NCBI RefSeq assembly: GCF_964355755.1 | Contig: NC_092675.1 | Coordinates: 28,296,912 to 28,360,911, forward strand | Direction: 5' to 3' | Source: Antedon mediterranea | Taxonomy: Eukaryota > Echinodermata > Crinoidea > Comatulida > Antedonidae | Length of the DNA stretch: 64,000 bases | Shown: positions 54,514 to 64,000 of the stretch, one piece after another | Numbering within the stretch: position 1 is the first letter of the stretch | How the letters are laid out: every line of letters begins with the position of its first letter | Translations under genes and position numbers: made by a program | The notes under the pieces: generated by a model | What the model saw: only the letters and a program-made list of their open reading frames with translations | Told to the model about the DNA's origin: nothing | Database searches by the model: none

Positions 54514-54720
54514 AAGCCTGTTTTCCTGTCGACGTTATTCGACGCTATCGTCGTTGATCGTAACAGTTCAACGACGATCGTTTGAAAACGATCAAGTTGG
54601 AATGATACCGATAGCGAGTACCTTTTCCTGTAAATCGTTAACATTTCAATGTTTACGTAGAAGATTGCCGATTATTGTTTACGATAGCGTCGACTAACGT
54701 CGACAGGAAAACAAAGGCTT
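54514..54720. repeat. 207-bp inverted-repeat element
   Basis: Left arm aagcctgttttcctgtcgac and then cgacgctatcg; the right end, read inverted, is nearly the same over about 37 bases. The interior also has cgacgatcg-type short palindromes. Only one copy is seen here. Confidence 0.7.
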
Positions 54721-55525
54721 TAGCGTTCGCTCTCTGGCATGAGTAAACGTATGACGTCATAACACTTCAAAACCAACTTTTATGGAAGTTGGAGAGGACC
54801 GAAATGTGGCTAATATTTGTAAAAACGTCTGAGCTATAGCTCAGGGATTTTTATAAACCACCCAACTTTTGCACTAGACTATAGCAAAATAATACAAATC
54901 GCGAATATAGATAAATGCGCGCATATTTATTGCGTTATCATTATTCTATGGCATCGCAGTACTAACTAAACTTTTAACGAATGAGAAGGTCGACATTTTC
55001 CCTTTCGTAAAAACTCCTGAGCTCAGAAATTTTCAAAATATCACCCAAAAAATGATGTTGTAAGTTTCAATATTATGAATATTCCTTAATATGCGCATGT
55101 ATTGCGTTAACATCTTTTATTGAAATATAAGACATGGAAACATAATAACGATAACATTGAAATGAGGAATTTACTACAAATATTGAAAAATACATATTTT
55201 ATTAACAAATTGACACAAAATCATAGGAACACAAAAAGAATATTATATGTATACCGATATGAAGACGACGGTATTAGTTCATTTTGTAGCAATAATTACA
55301 AATATGACAATCGTGTTTAAATAATGATTAATAAGAAATTAAATGGTTTATAATATTGAATAAAGTTTTTACACGTAAACTCGCACCTGTGTTGGGCTGG
55401 TTTGTTGAAATACGCGATGTACTGGATTCCTACTATTGAAATTCGACAGAGGGAAACTTTGTTAGCTGAGTCACTAATTCCTCGAAAATGTTTGAATTGT
55501 TACCAATGGTTGGCATCTAGAAACG

Positions 55526-55550
55526 TGGGTTCGAGTCCCACCTTAGACTT
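55526..55550 (+). repeat. tRNA-like T-arm fragment
   Basis: gtgggttcgagtcccac has a five-pair stem and a perfect B-box, but no matching A-box, anticodon arm or acceptor stem was found upstream. Probably a decayed tRNA-derived repeat. Confidence 0.35.
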
Positions 55551-56270
55551 ACTTGAGTAATTATGGTGTCAAAATATTGATAAAAATATCACCACAGAAT
55601 TTACCCAATGAAGCACAAACATCAATCTATCATTATGTACAATGTATTTCTTCTACAAAACATATTTTCCATACCATCTTCAAGTACTGGCCAGAGTTAG
55701 CCAAACATTCCAGCACCTTTGAGACTGTTTTGAAACACTTTCTAAAAGGAAACCCGTCCACTTTTAAATGAACTTTCTTCCATAACTCAACACACTTTGA
55801 CTTCTTTAACCAAGCACCAATTATTAATATCTTTATATTTGTTATATACCATTGTATAATTAATTAGTAAATATATTTCATGATTATGTTTGAGAAAACT
55901 ATTATATATCCACAATTATAATATTATACTATTAATTAAAAATTTATGCATTTTCAGGAATGCTGTTAGATTAGAGATTTACATTTAAACATATACAAAC
56001 TCGACACTCATTATACACGTTTATATACATATTTACATAAACAATTAGTGGAGTGTATTTACGAGGGAAGAGTTATCACATACTATACATGTAAATAAGG
56101 CAGATAATTATGAGATTTGTAACTTAGATTAAATATTAATAAACCTGTCTTAAACAAATTATTGATTTGAAACCAAGTTAAGATGATTTAACATCAAGAA
56201 AATCATGTTTTGTCAAAAACAATGTGTAACGTTATGTGTATATTGAAAACTAATCATACATGGTTTAATT

Positions 56271-56302
56271 AGGGAAGAGTGAATTACAATTTCACTCTTC
56301 CC
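56271..56302. repeat. hairpin repeat gggaagagtga, copy 2
   Basis: agggaagagtga and tcactcttccct are perfect inverted arms around aattacaatt-type sequence; same arms as 25965-26004. Confidence 0.6.
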
Positions 56303-56649
56303 TGATTGAATGCATAGTAATCAATCATTACATATTTAGTACAAAATAGCCCATTGTTACTTAGGTCAGTTATACTACACTATAAAAATAGATCAATATT
56401 CAATGTATTGACAAAATATAATATTCTACAAAAATTAGGTATTATAAATTTATTATAGAAACATAACAATTAAAAATAATATGATTATAATTTATTTATT
56501 TGAATTAATTGCATATTATATATCTAAATCTAATGATTAAAATATATATTTTTTAGATATAGTAATATTCCTTCTCATGCCGTTGCATTGTTTAGTAGAT
56601 CATACTTGGTAGTACAGACTAAAGAGAAACACCACAGACAAAGAAGCCT

Positions 56650-56851
56650 TAACCGTGGTTCCCACTAGAACGCAACGTAGTGACGCATCGATGCAAAGTG
56701 CTGTATTGCGTAATCATAAGTGGGAACTGACGACGCAACAGTGCTGCAAACATCACAGGTTTGATTTCACGCAGGCGGGGGCAAACATAATTATTGGAAG
56801 GGCATTTTCTTACGTTTCGTAGGTTGCGTGTCTAGTAGGAACCAAGCTTTA
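56650..56851. repeat. inverted-repeat element family II, long copy
   Basis: Ends cgtggttcccactagaacgc and gtctagtaggaaccaagctt. The interior is longer than in other copies and lacks the accaatca phrase. Confidence 0.6.
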
Positions 56852-57092
56852 ATAAAATTGTTAGCACCTTCACCACAGCCTACAACTACTTAATATCAAA
56901 ATGATTTATGTAAGCCTACATATAGTGTATGCTCCTTGGATTCCACCTTTCATCACCACTGTTCAACAGCCTATACCTTGCTCTGAATTGGTTAATAATA
57001 TTCACATCCTTTCTACTGCCTTTTACTGAAGGTACCTCGGATATTAGACACAACCCTGTTGCTCTTTCAATGACTTATCATGTTGCACATGT

Positions 57093-60000
57093 TCATTTTG
57101 GACCGTATTCTGCATAGAATGTATTCACTCTTTGAAGAAGATGTCGGTTACGTTCATCCGCTGATCTTCTGGCAGATTCCTGTAAACAAAATGATTTTCA
57201 AAATAATTTAATAATAATAATTTAATAATTTTCTCAGCCGAAACGTATACAAACATATTTATTAATACAGTATTCAGTTTTAATACAATTTGTCTTGTCA
57301 TGTTTTCAGCCAAATACATAATATATCTTCTGGACTTGTCTACGATATATCAAACTAGTTTGACAAAAAAAGTGTGATGTGTCCAAATATGGTAGTGATT
57401 TGATGTCATTGTGACCATATATGAGCAAATCACATGTGAGCTTATGGTCAGTATTTTATTGACCTTCAAGCAATAATAAATAAGTTAGTATGAAATTATT
57501 AAATTTATAAATAATATATCCTACCTCATTCAAATATTTTATCTCCAATGCATCATATTTCATTTGCATTTTTGTCGTTTTCTGCTCATATTCTTCTTTT
57601 TGTCTCTTTAATTCCATCTTCAACATCTCTACCTGTTGTTGAAGATGTTCATACGTCAGGGTGTGATCAATCACTGGTGCTACATCCGGAATATTCGCAT
57701 TTATCTCCTGAGGCGGTTTCGGTGGCCGTTCCGGCACTGGGTGAACGTAATTTGGCGGGATACCATTTGAATGAGGTGTAATAGCATCGTTGTATGAAGA
57801 GAACCTTGGTATGTATGCTTCATCATCGATAAGAATTGAGTTGTTACGATTTGGTTTAGCATACTGACCATTAGATTTTGATGATGCAGATATTACCATT
57901 TGATCTACACTTGTAATAACCTCTTGGGTAACTGAAAACATTTCATCAACGCTAGGATTTCTCGTTTTGAATTTCTCCCGTTTCACTACAGGTCCATCGT
58001 CAATATCTATTAATTTACCTTCAGCGACAGTGTTGTAGCTATCCTCGTTGGCTTTTACCTCTTTTATGAGGTCTAAATGCACGTTTGTGGGCGGGTTCTT
58101 TTTTCGTGGAGGCGCTACGGGAATGTTTGTTTGACGGTATGGTTGAATTGGTACCAATTTCTGTAAAGCTGGAGCAGTGTTTACATTAAAATCTATCATA
58201 TCATTCGGTGGGAACATCTCTTTATGTTTTTCTATAATTAAATGCACAAACTGTTGACTAAGTGATGTAGACTGCATCAACGATGCTGGACTATCTGTGT
58301 TTGGCCGAATAATATTTGGTCCGAAAACTGTAGCGATGTTTTGGACAGTCATTTTATTTTTATCTTCATGTAATGATACGTTATGTAGAAAAATACACAT
58401 GTACCGCAAAAGGTTGTAGTTAGTACGTGGCAAAAGAGCCAGTTGCTTTATAAGTTCTTTTTTGCCCTTTTCGGAATTCTGCAGGAAAAGTTTAATACCG
58501 TTCATGATGTCATCATAATGTGCCCACGGTATAACTGGTTCCGGTAACTCACGTAGATACAGTTTTAATAGAGATGCGACTGTATGTATATCAACATGTT
58601 GTTTGTCAAAATCTGGCTTATCTCCACAATCAAATGAATCCTGCAGTGTTTTGATCATGCTTGACCGACCTGGCAACCTATTAACAAAAGCAACAACAAT
58701 AATTAAAATAAATATAAATATGTAACAAAAATTTAGAATTTCATCTTTGATTAAATTAACTTTTTCACACAGGATAAAATATAGCCTCCCCTTGGGGCTT
58801 CTGCTACTCATCCTATTTTTGAGACAGCGATTTTGTTTAAATTAACGAAATCTTGTGAAATGTCCTTTTAAGAACATTTCTCAAGATTTAAAAATCACCC
58901 GATTCCCAGGGCTGTATCTCCACATACTATATATTTTCTAAGTAACAAAGGAACAGTTGATGTGGTAGCTGCCAGTATCATATAAGGTCAGAGGTTAAAG
59001 ATTACTACTAGATACATGTGAAACACATGTGATGTATTAGCAAATATTCCTGTGATACTGAAGAAATAGATACAGTATCGAGAATCGTCTGTTTAACTAC
59101 AGTATAAGGAAATTGAAAACATTTTTGACTCACTGCTATGTTTTTCACAATACTACAGTCTCTCAATACAGTCTCTTAATATACTATAGTATGTAAAAGA
59201 ATAGTAAAAGCTACCTGAATATGCCTTCTTCAAGGAGTCCATTTTCTACTATGTAATTAACACACTGCTCTACTATTGATGGTATCATCTTGGTAGACGT
59301 TGTACTTTCATTGGTTATAATGTCCAGTAGACTTTGGCCAAACACACCTTATTAAAACAATTAAAAATCAAATCATTTTAAACTTTGAATAGATAGGCAC
59401 GGCAAGAAAATTTCTCAAACGAAAATGAAAATGTTTTAGGGTAGAATTATACATGTCTTAACATGCATAAAATTGCAATATATTTGTATTTAATTTTTAA
59501 TGATATTCGGAAATTAAATGAGGGTGGCTTATCCAGTAAAGGAACTGATCATTAAGGGCCCTTGATAAAACATATAGGACTAGTACTAGTACATCACAGT
59601 CACTGATCATCAACTGGGCCCTCTGGGAGACCAGTCTTTGACTGAAGAGGTCGCCCAGTATAAATATAAATAAATAAAGGATATTCATAACAAAAGCATT
59701 AAATCTCTACATTAAAAATTATAATAATTTTAAATTGTTGACGGATACAAAATATAGAAAAAATTTTACTTATCTAGAAATAAATCATTTAAGTTGGATT
59801 GTGAAGGAGTTAAATGGCAACAGAAAGTTTTATGTTAACAATATGGATTTTGGTAAAATACATCTAAGCTAACTAAACAATTGTTTTCTTTCTTTTATTT
59901 AATTTGTCACACTTTAAATACAAATGTTTGTATTAGTAAGCAGGTATCAGAGAAATAATAAATGTAGTAATCAAATTAATTATAAATAGAGATAAAAAAA

Positions 60001-62905
60001 AATCTCTAAGAATATCCTCTTCTTTGAAAAGATATAATTGAAAACCATTACAACAGTAGACTTTCTATTTGCCAGGGAAGTCGGCAGTAAAATTATACTA
60101 GATTCAGTACGGCATTAAATAAACAAGACATGTGATTTTCATTATTGATTGAAATTTACATTCATGTGACAGAAACCAAAAGTTGTTATACAATATCTAG
60201 GGCAAAGGTGAGTGACCTTTGGCATACTTGTATGATTGACTGTCATGATAAGATTTCATAATTAATAAATAATTAATTTAGTGATGATAATTGATATCAA
60301 TATGGCAGTTATTAAACATGTAAATCCATAACATACTAGAATCATAACATAGTTGCTTAATATTCAGTTAATCTGGGAAGTGTTGAATTTTAAGTGTAAC
60401 TTTATATAAAAACGATTATCATAATATACTTCCAATTTTTGGCTTTCGTAACTGGAAGTAGCAGGAAACTTTTGATATTAATGTTTAAAGAAACACCTTT
60501 TCACCATAGAAACCATGATACGAACAAAGCACATGTATGACAGTGCCAATACAATTGATGATCATTTCTTAAATTATTGACCAGTAAAGTAAGTAAGTAC
60601 TATTGATCTCTCACTCCGACCATATCTTTATTGTATTTGAATTCACCCCTGATTTGTTCAATGGTAGAAAGGCGCATTCACTCGATCAACAATGTAATTC
60701 TAAATAATATATTCTCTGATTTTAAATTTAAACTAAAAATCTGTGAATGTCACTATGATAAAGAATTGCACCTTTAATGATGTTTGATTAATTTCTGAGA
60801 TTTTCAATTTTATTTTATTGTCTACAAGTTTCATATACTCATTTTAAAGTTTTGTTTGAATTTTTTGTAAATCAAAAGATAATTTGAATTAATTGTTGTA
60901 GTTATTGTATACATATAGTAATATCAGACTTTTATTGTATATTACGTCCCTGTCGATTAAACAAAAATATTATATTATTATGTATCAAGTAATAGTTTAA
61001 CTTGTATGTTACATCTATAAATAAGTAACTTGCCTTTGAAACTAAAATGTAACAGTTTGTAATTTAATATCCTACTTTAATAAGCTTTCTGCTAAGATTA
61101 ATAAATAAGTGCAAATATACAGTAATCCACAGTGTAACATATCTATCAGGCAAGTGGTTAATTCGCTGAAGACATTATTTTACCTAGCTTTAAATTATAA
61201 TAAAGCAAGCTCTGTCCACACTATCAAACTATTTTGACAAAAAAATTGTGTTGTGTCCAAATATGGTGGTGATATGACATCATGTCCATATATGGGCACA
61301 TAACGTTTGATAAGTGTAGACAGAGTTTAAGAAATCAGTAAACAAGTTTTCATTACTTTACTAAGAGCTGATAAACTCATTTTTACTTCAAAATAATAAT
61401 AAAATAATACTTTGCACTTGAAAGATTGTGTTATACTAATAAGGAAAACATTACTGTGATCAAATTTATTAAATAATGTAATGGAATTTTCAATAATTTA
61501 AATTCTTGTTCTTGTTTAGTTAGCCGTTCTCGATTTAGAACATCAGGCCGTCATTGACAGAAGTTTGTTAATTAATTAATTAATTAATTAATTAATATTT
61601 TAAAAAGAGAGTCTTCAAAACAGAAAATGTAAATAAAATCGTACATTGAAACAACAAATAAGGTAAATTATACAGACTACTTTTTTTAGGAATCAAATTT
61701 GAAGTTAAAACACTTATATACACCTTCGTAAGATCCCTAAATAAACATAAAAATCATAAACAAAAGCATATATAAGTTGACATATGCATTGACTTTTTGT
61801 GAGAGAGACCAGTAACTTATGTGTATCTTTAATAATTTATTTTACTCTTTTTATTATTTTTAGGTAATATCATTAGTTAAATCACTCTGGATTTCTTTAG
61901 AAATGTGTCGCTGTTTATGAAGCAAAGCTTCAAAATAAATTATTATTAAATTAAACTTTCAACAGGTGAACATTTTGTAAGCTTTTAGTTAGTTTTATGT
62001 GGGAGAACAAGAAACTGTTATAAAACAGCTATCCGGTATTCTTCTTTATAGTTTTGTTGCTATTTTTAGAGTTTTATAGTGTAAAATGGTGTATTTCCCT
62101 TTTCAATCAACACAGACTGTTATCTATCTTCTACCTGTCATTATTGTTTAAGAATAGACAGGTATATCAATGAAAAGTATTTACACTTCAAATCAAATTA
62201 ATTTCAAATTTATTAATTTTGATACTTATAGTTATTAGAATGCATGCAGTATACAGTTTAAGAATTGTTTTTATTTAATTTAAATTCTTATTTTTTTTAC
62301 CTGTCATCATTGTTTAAAAATAGACAGGTATTACAATGAATCTTATTTTACATTTCAAATCAAATTAATTTCAAATTAATTTATTTTGATACTGAGTCAA
62401 TAAGAATTGTTGTCATTTAAATTCTTATTTTTTAGACTTCTTATGGTTTAAATGATTTCCTTCATTTACATTTTGTCTTTTCTTGCAATGCTTATTTATT
62501 TTTCAGTAATTTTGATTTTAATATAAATATATTTCTTTTTCCTGGTGGAACTAGCCTTGGTTTGTTCAAATTCTGGGAAATTTTAATAAATTGAATAATT
62601 TGTTTGCAAAACTATGTACTAAATTTTCAAATGAAAGTCAAATTTAATTTAATTTCAAGTGAACAACTGCTTTCCCATATGGTAAGTGATTTAATGCTCC
62701 TGTTTGCTACTGAATGGCTTTTCAAAACACAAATTATTAGTAATTGGCACACAATAATAGGCCTATGTAAAACAATTACCTCGGCCAACTTTTGCATACA
62801 TAACTCTCTGTATCTCCTGGATCCATTTGTCCATATCAATCTGTGTAGACGCCAATAGTAAGAAAGTGTCATGATTACCCGCTAACCTTCCGGTGTGTCC
62901 CTCAC
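57093..62905 (-). CDS. PH-RhoGAP of the ARHGAP22/24/25 group, 3' part
   Basis: GTPase-activating protein for Rho-family GTPases; vertebrate members act on Rac/Cdc42 at the actin cortex. Visible exons in transcript order: 62905-62780, 59347-59215, 58677-57525, 57179-57093 (stop TGA), 499 codons, all in phase. The first ends the PH domain (NHDTFLLLASTQIDMDKWIQ, then RVMYAKVG). The second starts the RhoGAP domain (VFGQSLLDI) and ends with the arginine finger of EEGIFR. The third holds KLYLRELPEPVIP and NIATVFGPNIIRP, both family hallmarks, then a Pro-rich linker (RPPKPPQE) and a coiled coil. The last exon reads SADERNRHLLQRVNTFYAE, like the heptads of ARHGAP24. PH and N-terminal exons lie off the right edge. 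The group is secure, the exact orthologue is not. Confidence 0.93.
57330..57440. repeat. inverted-repeat element family I, RhoGAP last intron
   Basis: Has tatcaaactagtttgacaaa, gtccaaatatggtagtgatt and ccatatatgagcaaatcac; the ends are degraded. Confidence 0.55.
58908..59082. repeat. inverted-repeat element family III, RhoGAP intron
   Basis: Starts ctgtatctccacatac and ends cctgtgatactgaagaaata plus gatacagtat; the centre has catgtgaaacacatgtg. Arms are more diverged than in the 27834 copy. Confidence 0.5.
59500..59690 (-). repeat. SINE-like tail on the - strand
   Basis: Read on the - strand it runs through gggagaccagtctttgactg and ends cccagtataaatataaataa, the same A/T tail type as the SINE at 4428-4540. 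Confidence 0.4.
61207..61329. repeat. inverted-repeat element family I, RhoGAP intron
   Basis: From aagctctgtccacactatca through gtccaaatatggtggtgata to gtttgataagtgtagacaga; both ends present. Confidence 0.7.
61567..61594. repeat. (aatt)n microsatellite
   Basis: Seven uninterrupted tetranucleotide units in the large RhoGAP intron. Confidence 0.9.
62132..62392. repeat. direct duplication of a hairpin-bearing segment
   Basis: Two segments of about 90 bases, at 62132-62222 and 62301-62392, share acctgtcat...ttgttta, atagacaggta and tttcaaatcaaattaatttc. Within each, acctgtc and gacaggt are inverted, forming a hairpin. Confidence 0.65.
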
Positions 62906-64000
62906 CTACGAAGGAAAAAACAGCATTATTTCATAAAAAATCATGAACTAAATTTATTTCAGAAAAGATAAAAAATGACTTTATACTCGACATGAAAATA
63001 GGTAATAGAATATTAGGTTAAGTGCAAACTTCCATTTTTTTTAAATGTTTTATTTAATTAATAGGGGTGGGGAGGGGCAGGTGGTGCACAGCCAAATGCC
63101 CACCTCCAACAATACCTCCTTGAATCCACCTATGACTATTATTACCATTTTATCTATGATATTTTTTTTAAATTTATTGGGTTTTACAAGACGTGATATA
63201 TGGAAAAAGTTTATTGCACATGCACTACTTGAATCAGATTAAAATTTCTTTAAATTGCTTCACTTTATCATATTATTCTCATTTACTCCTATCAATGGCA
63301 ATATAAAAATATCTTATAATTGTATCTTAATTCCCATTCAAAATAAAATTTGATAACAATTATCACTAATGGCTAGGCTGTGCCGTCAAAACTAATACAC
63401 TTAATATTTACATCTAATTCATTTTGCTATTATTGACTATAATTGCAATTAATTATCTCAATTAAGAAACTATGTACATATTTCTTATCTCCACCACACA
63501 ATTTATGAAGGAGTGAATCTACAAAATTTAAGTGTGGGCTTAATTTATTTGTAGACGTTGATTGGCAGACCCTGTTTTTTGTTTGCTTTTACAAACTTAA
63601 ACATCCGTCGTCGTAGCAATTCCAGCTTTGCCATGTATACTACCAGACAGCATGGATCCCAAAGGACTTATACAACTGTCATACATGCCGATTAGCGGAA
63701 ACATATGACTATACTTTTATAGAAGTATTGTTTGCATAGTTATACACAATAGGGTAAAATAAAATCACCAATGTAGAAACCATTATAAAATACAATAATT
63801 AATCTATTTTGATATTTAAAATAATCCCCGTGTTTTTTTTGATTTCTCAAATTTTAAATTTGTTTTGAAAATGTAACAATTTGGTTGCATAATGTCAAGT
63901 TGTTTGTTTCCACTTTATCATTGTTTTATACAGTAGAACCCATCCTTTAGAATACCATATTAAGAGGATACATTCCAATAAAAACGAAAAATGAATGTTT
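62906..64000 (-). other. RhoGAP intron at the right window edge
   Basis: No further PH-domain exon is recognised on the - strand. The exon at 62905 needs a preceding exon ending in phase 1, which should lie to the right of the window. Confidence 0.5.

Larger units (their letters stand above)
53276..57092. other. spacer between the receptor and RhoGAP 3' ends (convergent genes)
   Basis: Receptor 3' UTR and intergenic sequence; a possible receptor poly(A) signal AATAAA is at 53734. No coding exon recognised. It contains an inverted-repeat element at 54514, a T-arm-like fragment near 55526, a hairpin at 56271 and a family II element at 56650. Confidence 0.5.

Overview
This is an AT-rich, intron-rich animal genome segment. 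Every complete gene is split by GT-AG introns, and introns and spacers are full of short inverted-repeat elements and tRNA-derived SINE fragments. The gene complement (prefoldin 1, GRHPR, CLIP4-type CAP-Gly protein, TRPC channel, class C receptor, PH-RhoGAP) and the frequent short motif taggcctac suggest a marine invertebrate deuterostome, most likely an echinoderm. That placement is inference; no alignment could be run.

Layout from left to right. (1) + strand, left edge to 6268: the 3' part of a CLIP3/CLIP4-type protein with three CAP-Gly domains and two candidate alternative exons for the end of the first domain. (2) - strand, 15424 to 10533: a complete eight-exon GRHPR gene, with a TTAA-flanked transposon of about 1.6 kb in intron 6 and a tandemly repeated 3' end. 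(3) + strand, 15916 to 17815: complete four-exon PFDN1, head-to-head with GRHPR across 491 bp. (4) 17816 to 22716: no gene seen, several inverted-repeat elements. (5) - strand, 25406 to 23544: an intronless 620-codon gene of unknown function whose last 28 codons are one unit of a nine-copy, 102-bp tandem array. (6) + strand, 28789 to 36294: a complete 14-exon TRPC-type cation channel (888 aa). (7) + strand, 41420 to 53275: a 17-exon class C GPCR of 2252 aa with four consecutive mGluR-type Venus-flytrap modules before one seven-helix domain. (8) - strand, right edge to 57093: the 3' part of an ARHGAP22/24/25-type PH-RhoGAP.

Exon joins were made by eye from splice consensus and reading phase. 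In the four complete multi-exon genes every junction keeps phase and the totals divide by three, which supports the models strongly. The most novel item is the four-flytrap receptor: one signal peptide, four mGluR-like ligand modules joined by short cysteine linkers, no full nine-cysteine domain, and loss of most residues that hold glutamate in mGluR1. Other notable items are splice-donor copies inside a 31-bp minisatellite in the TRPC gene, two phase-matched CLIP exons, and two genes whose C-terminal coding end has been multiplied in tandem.

The genes look like unrelated neighbours. Only the GRHPR/PFDN1 pair shows an arrangement that suggests shared regulation.
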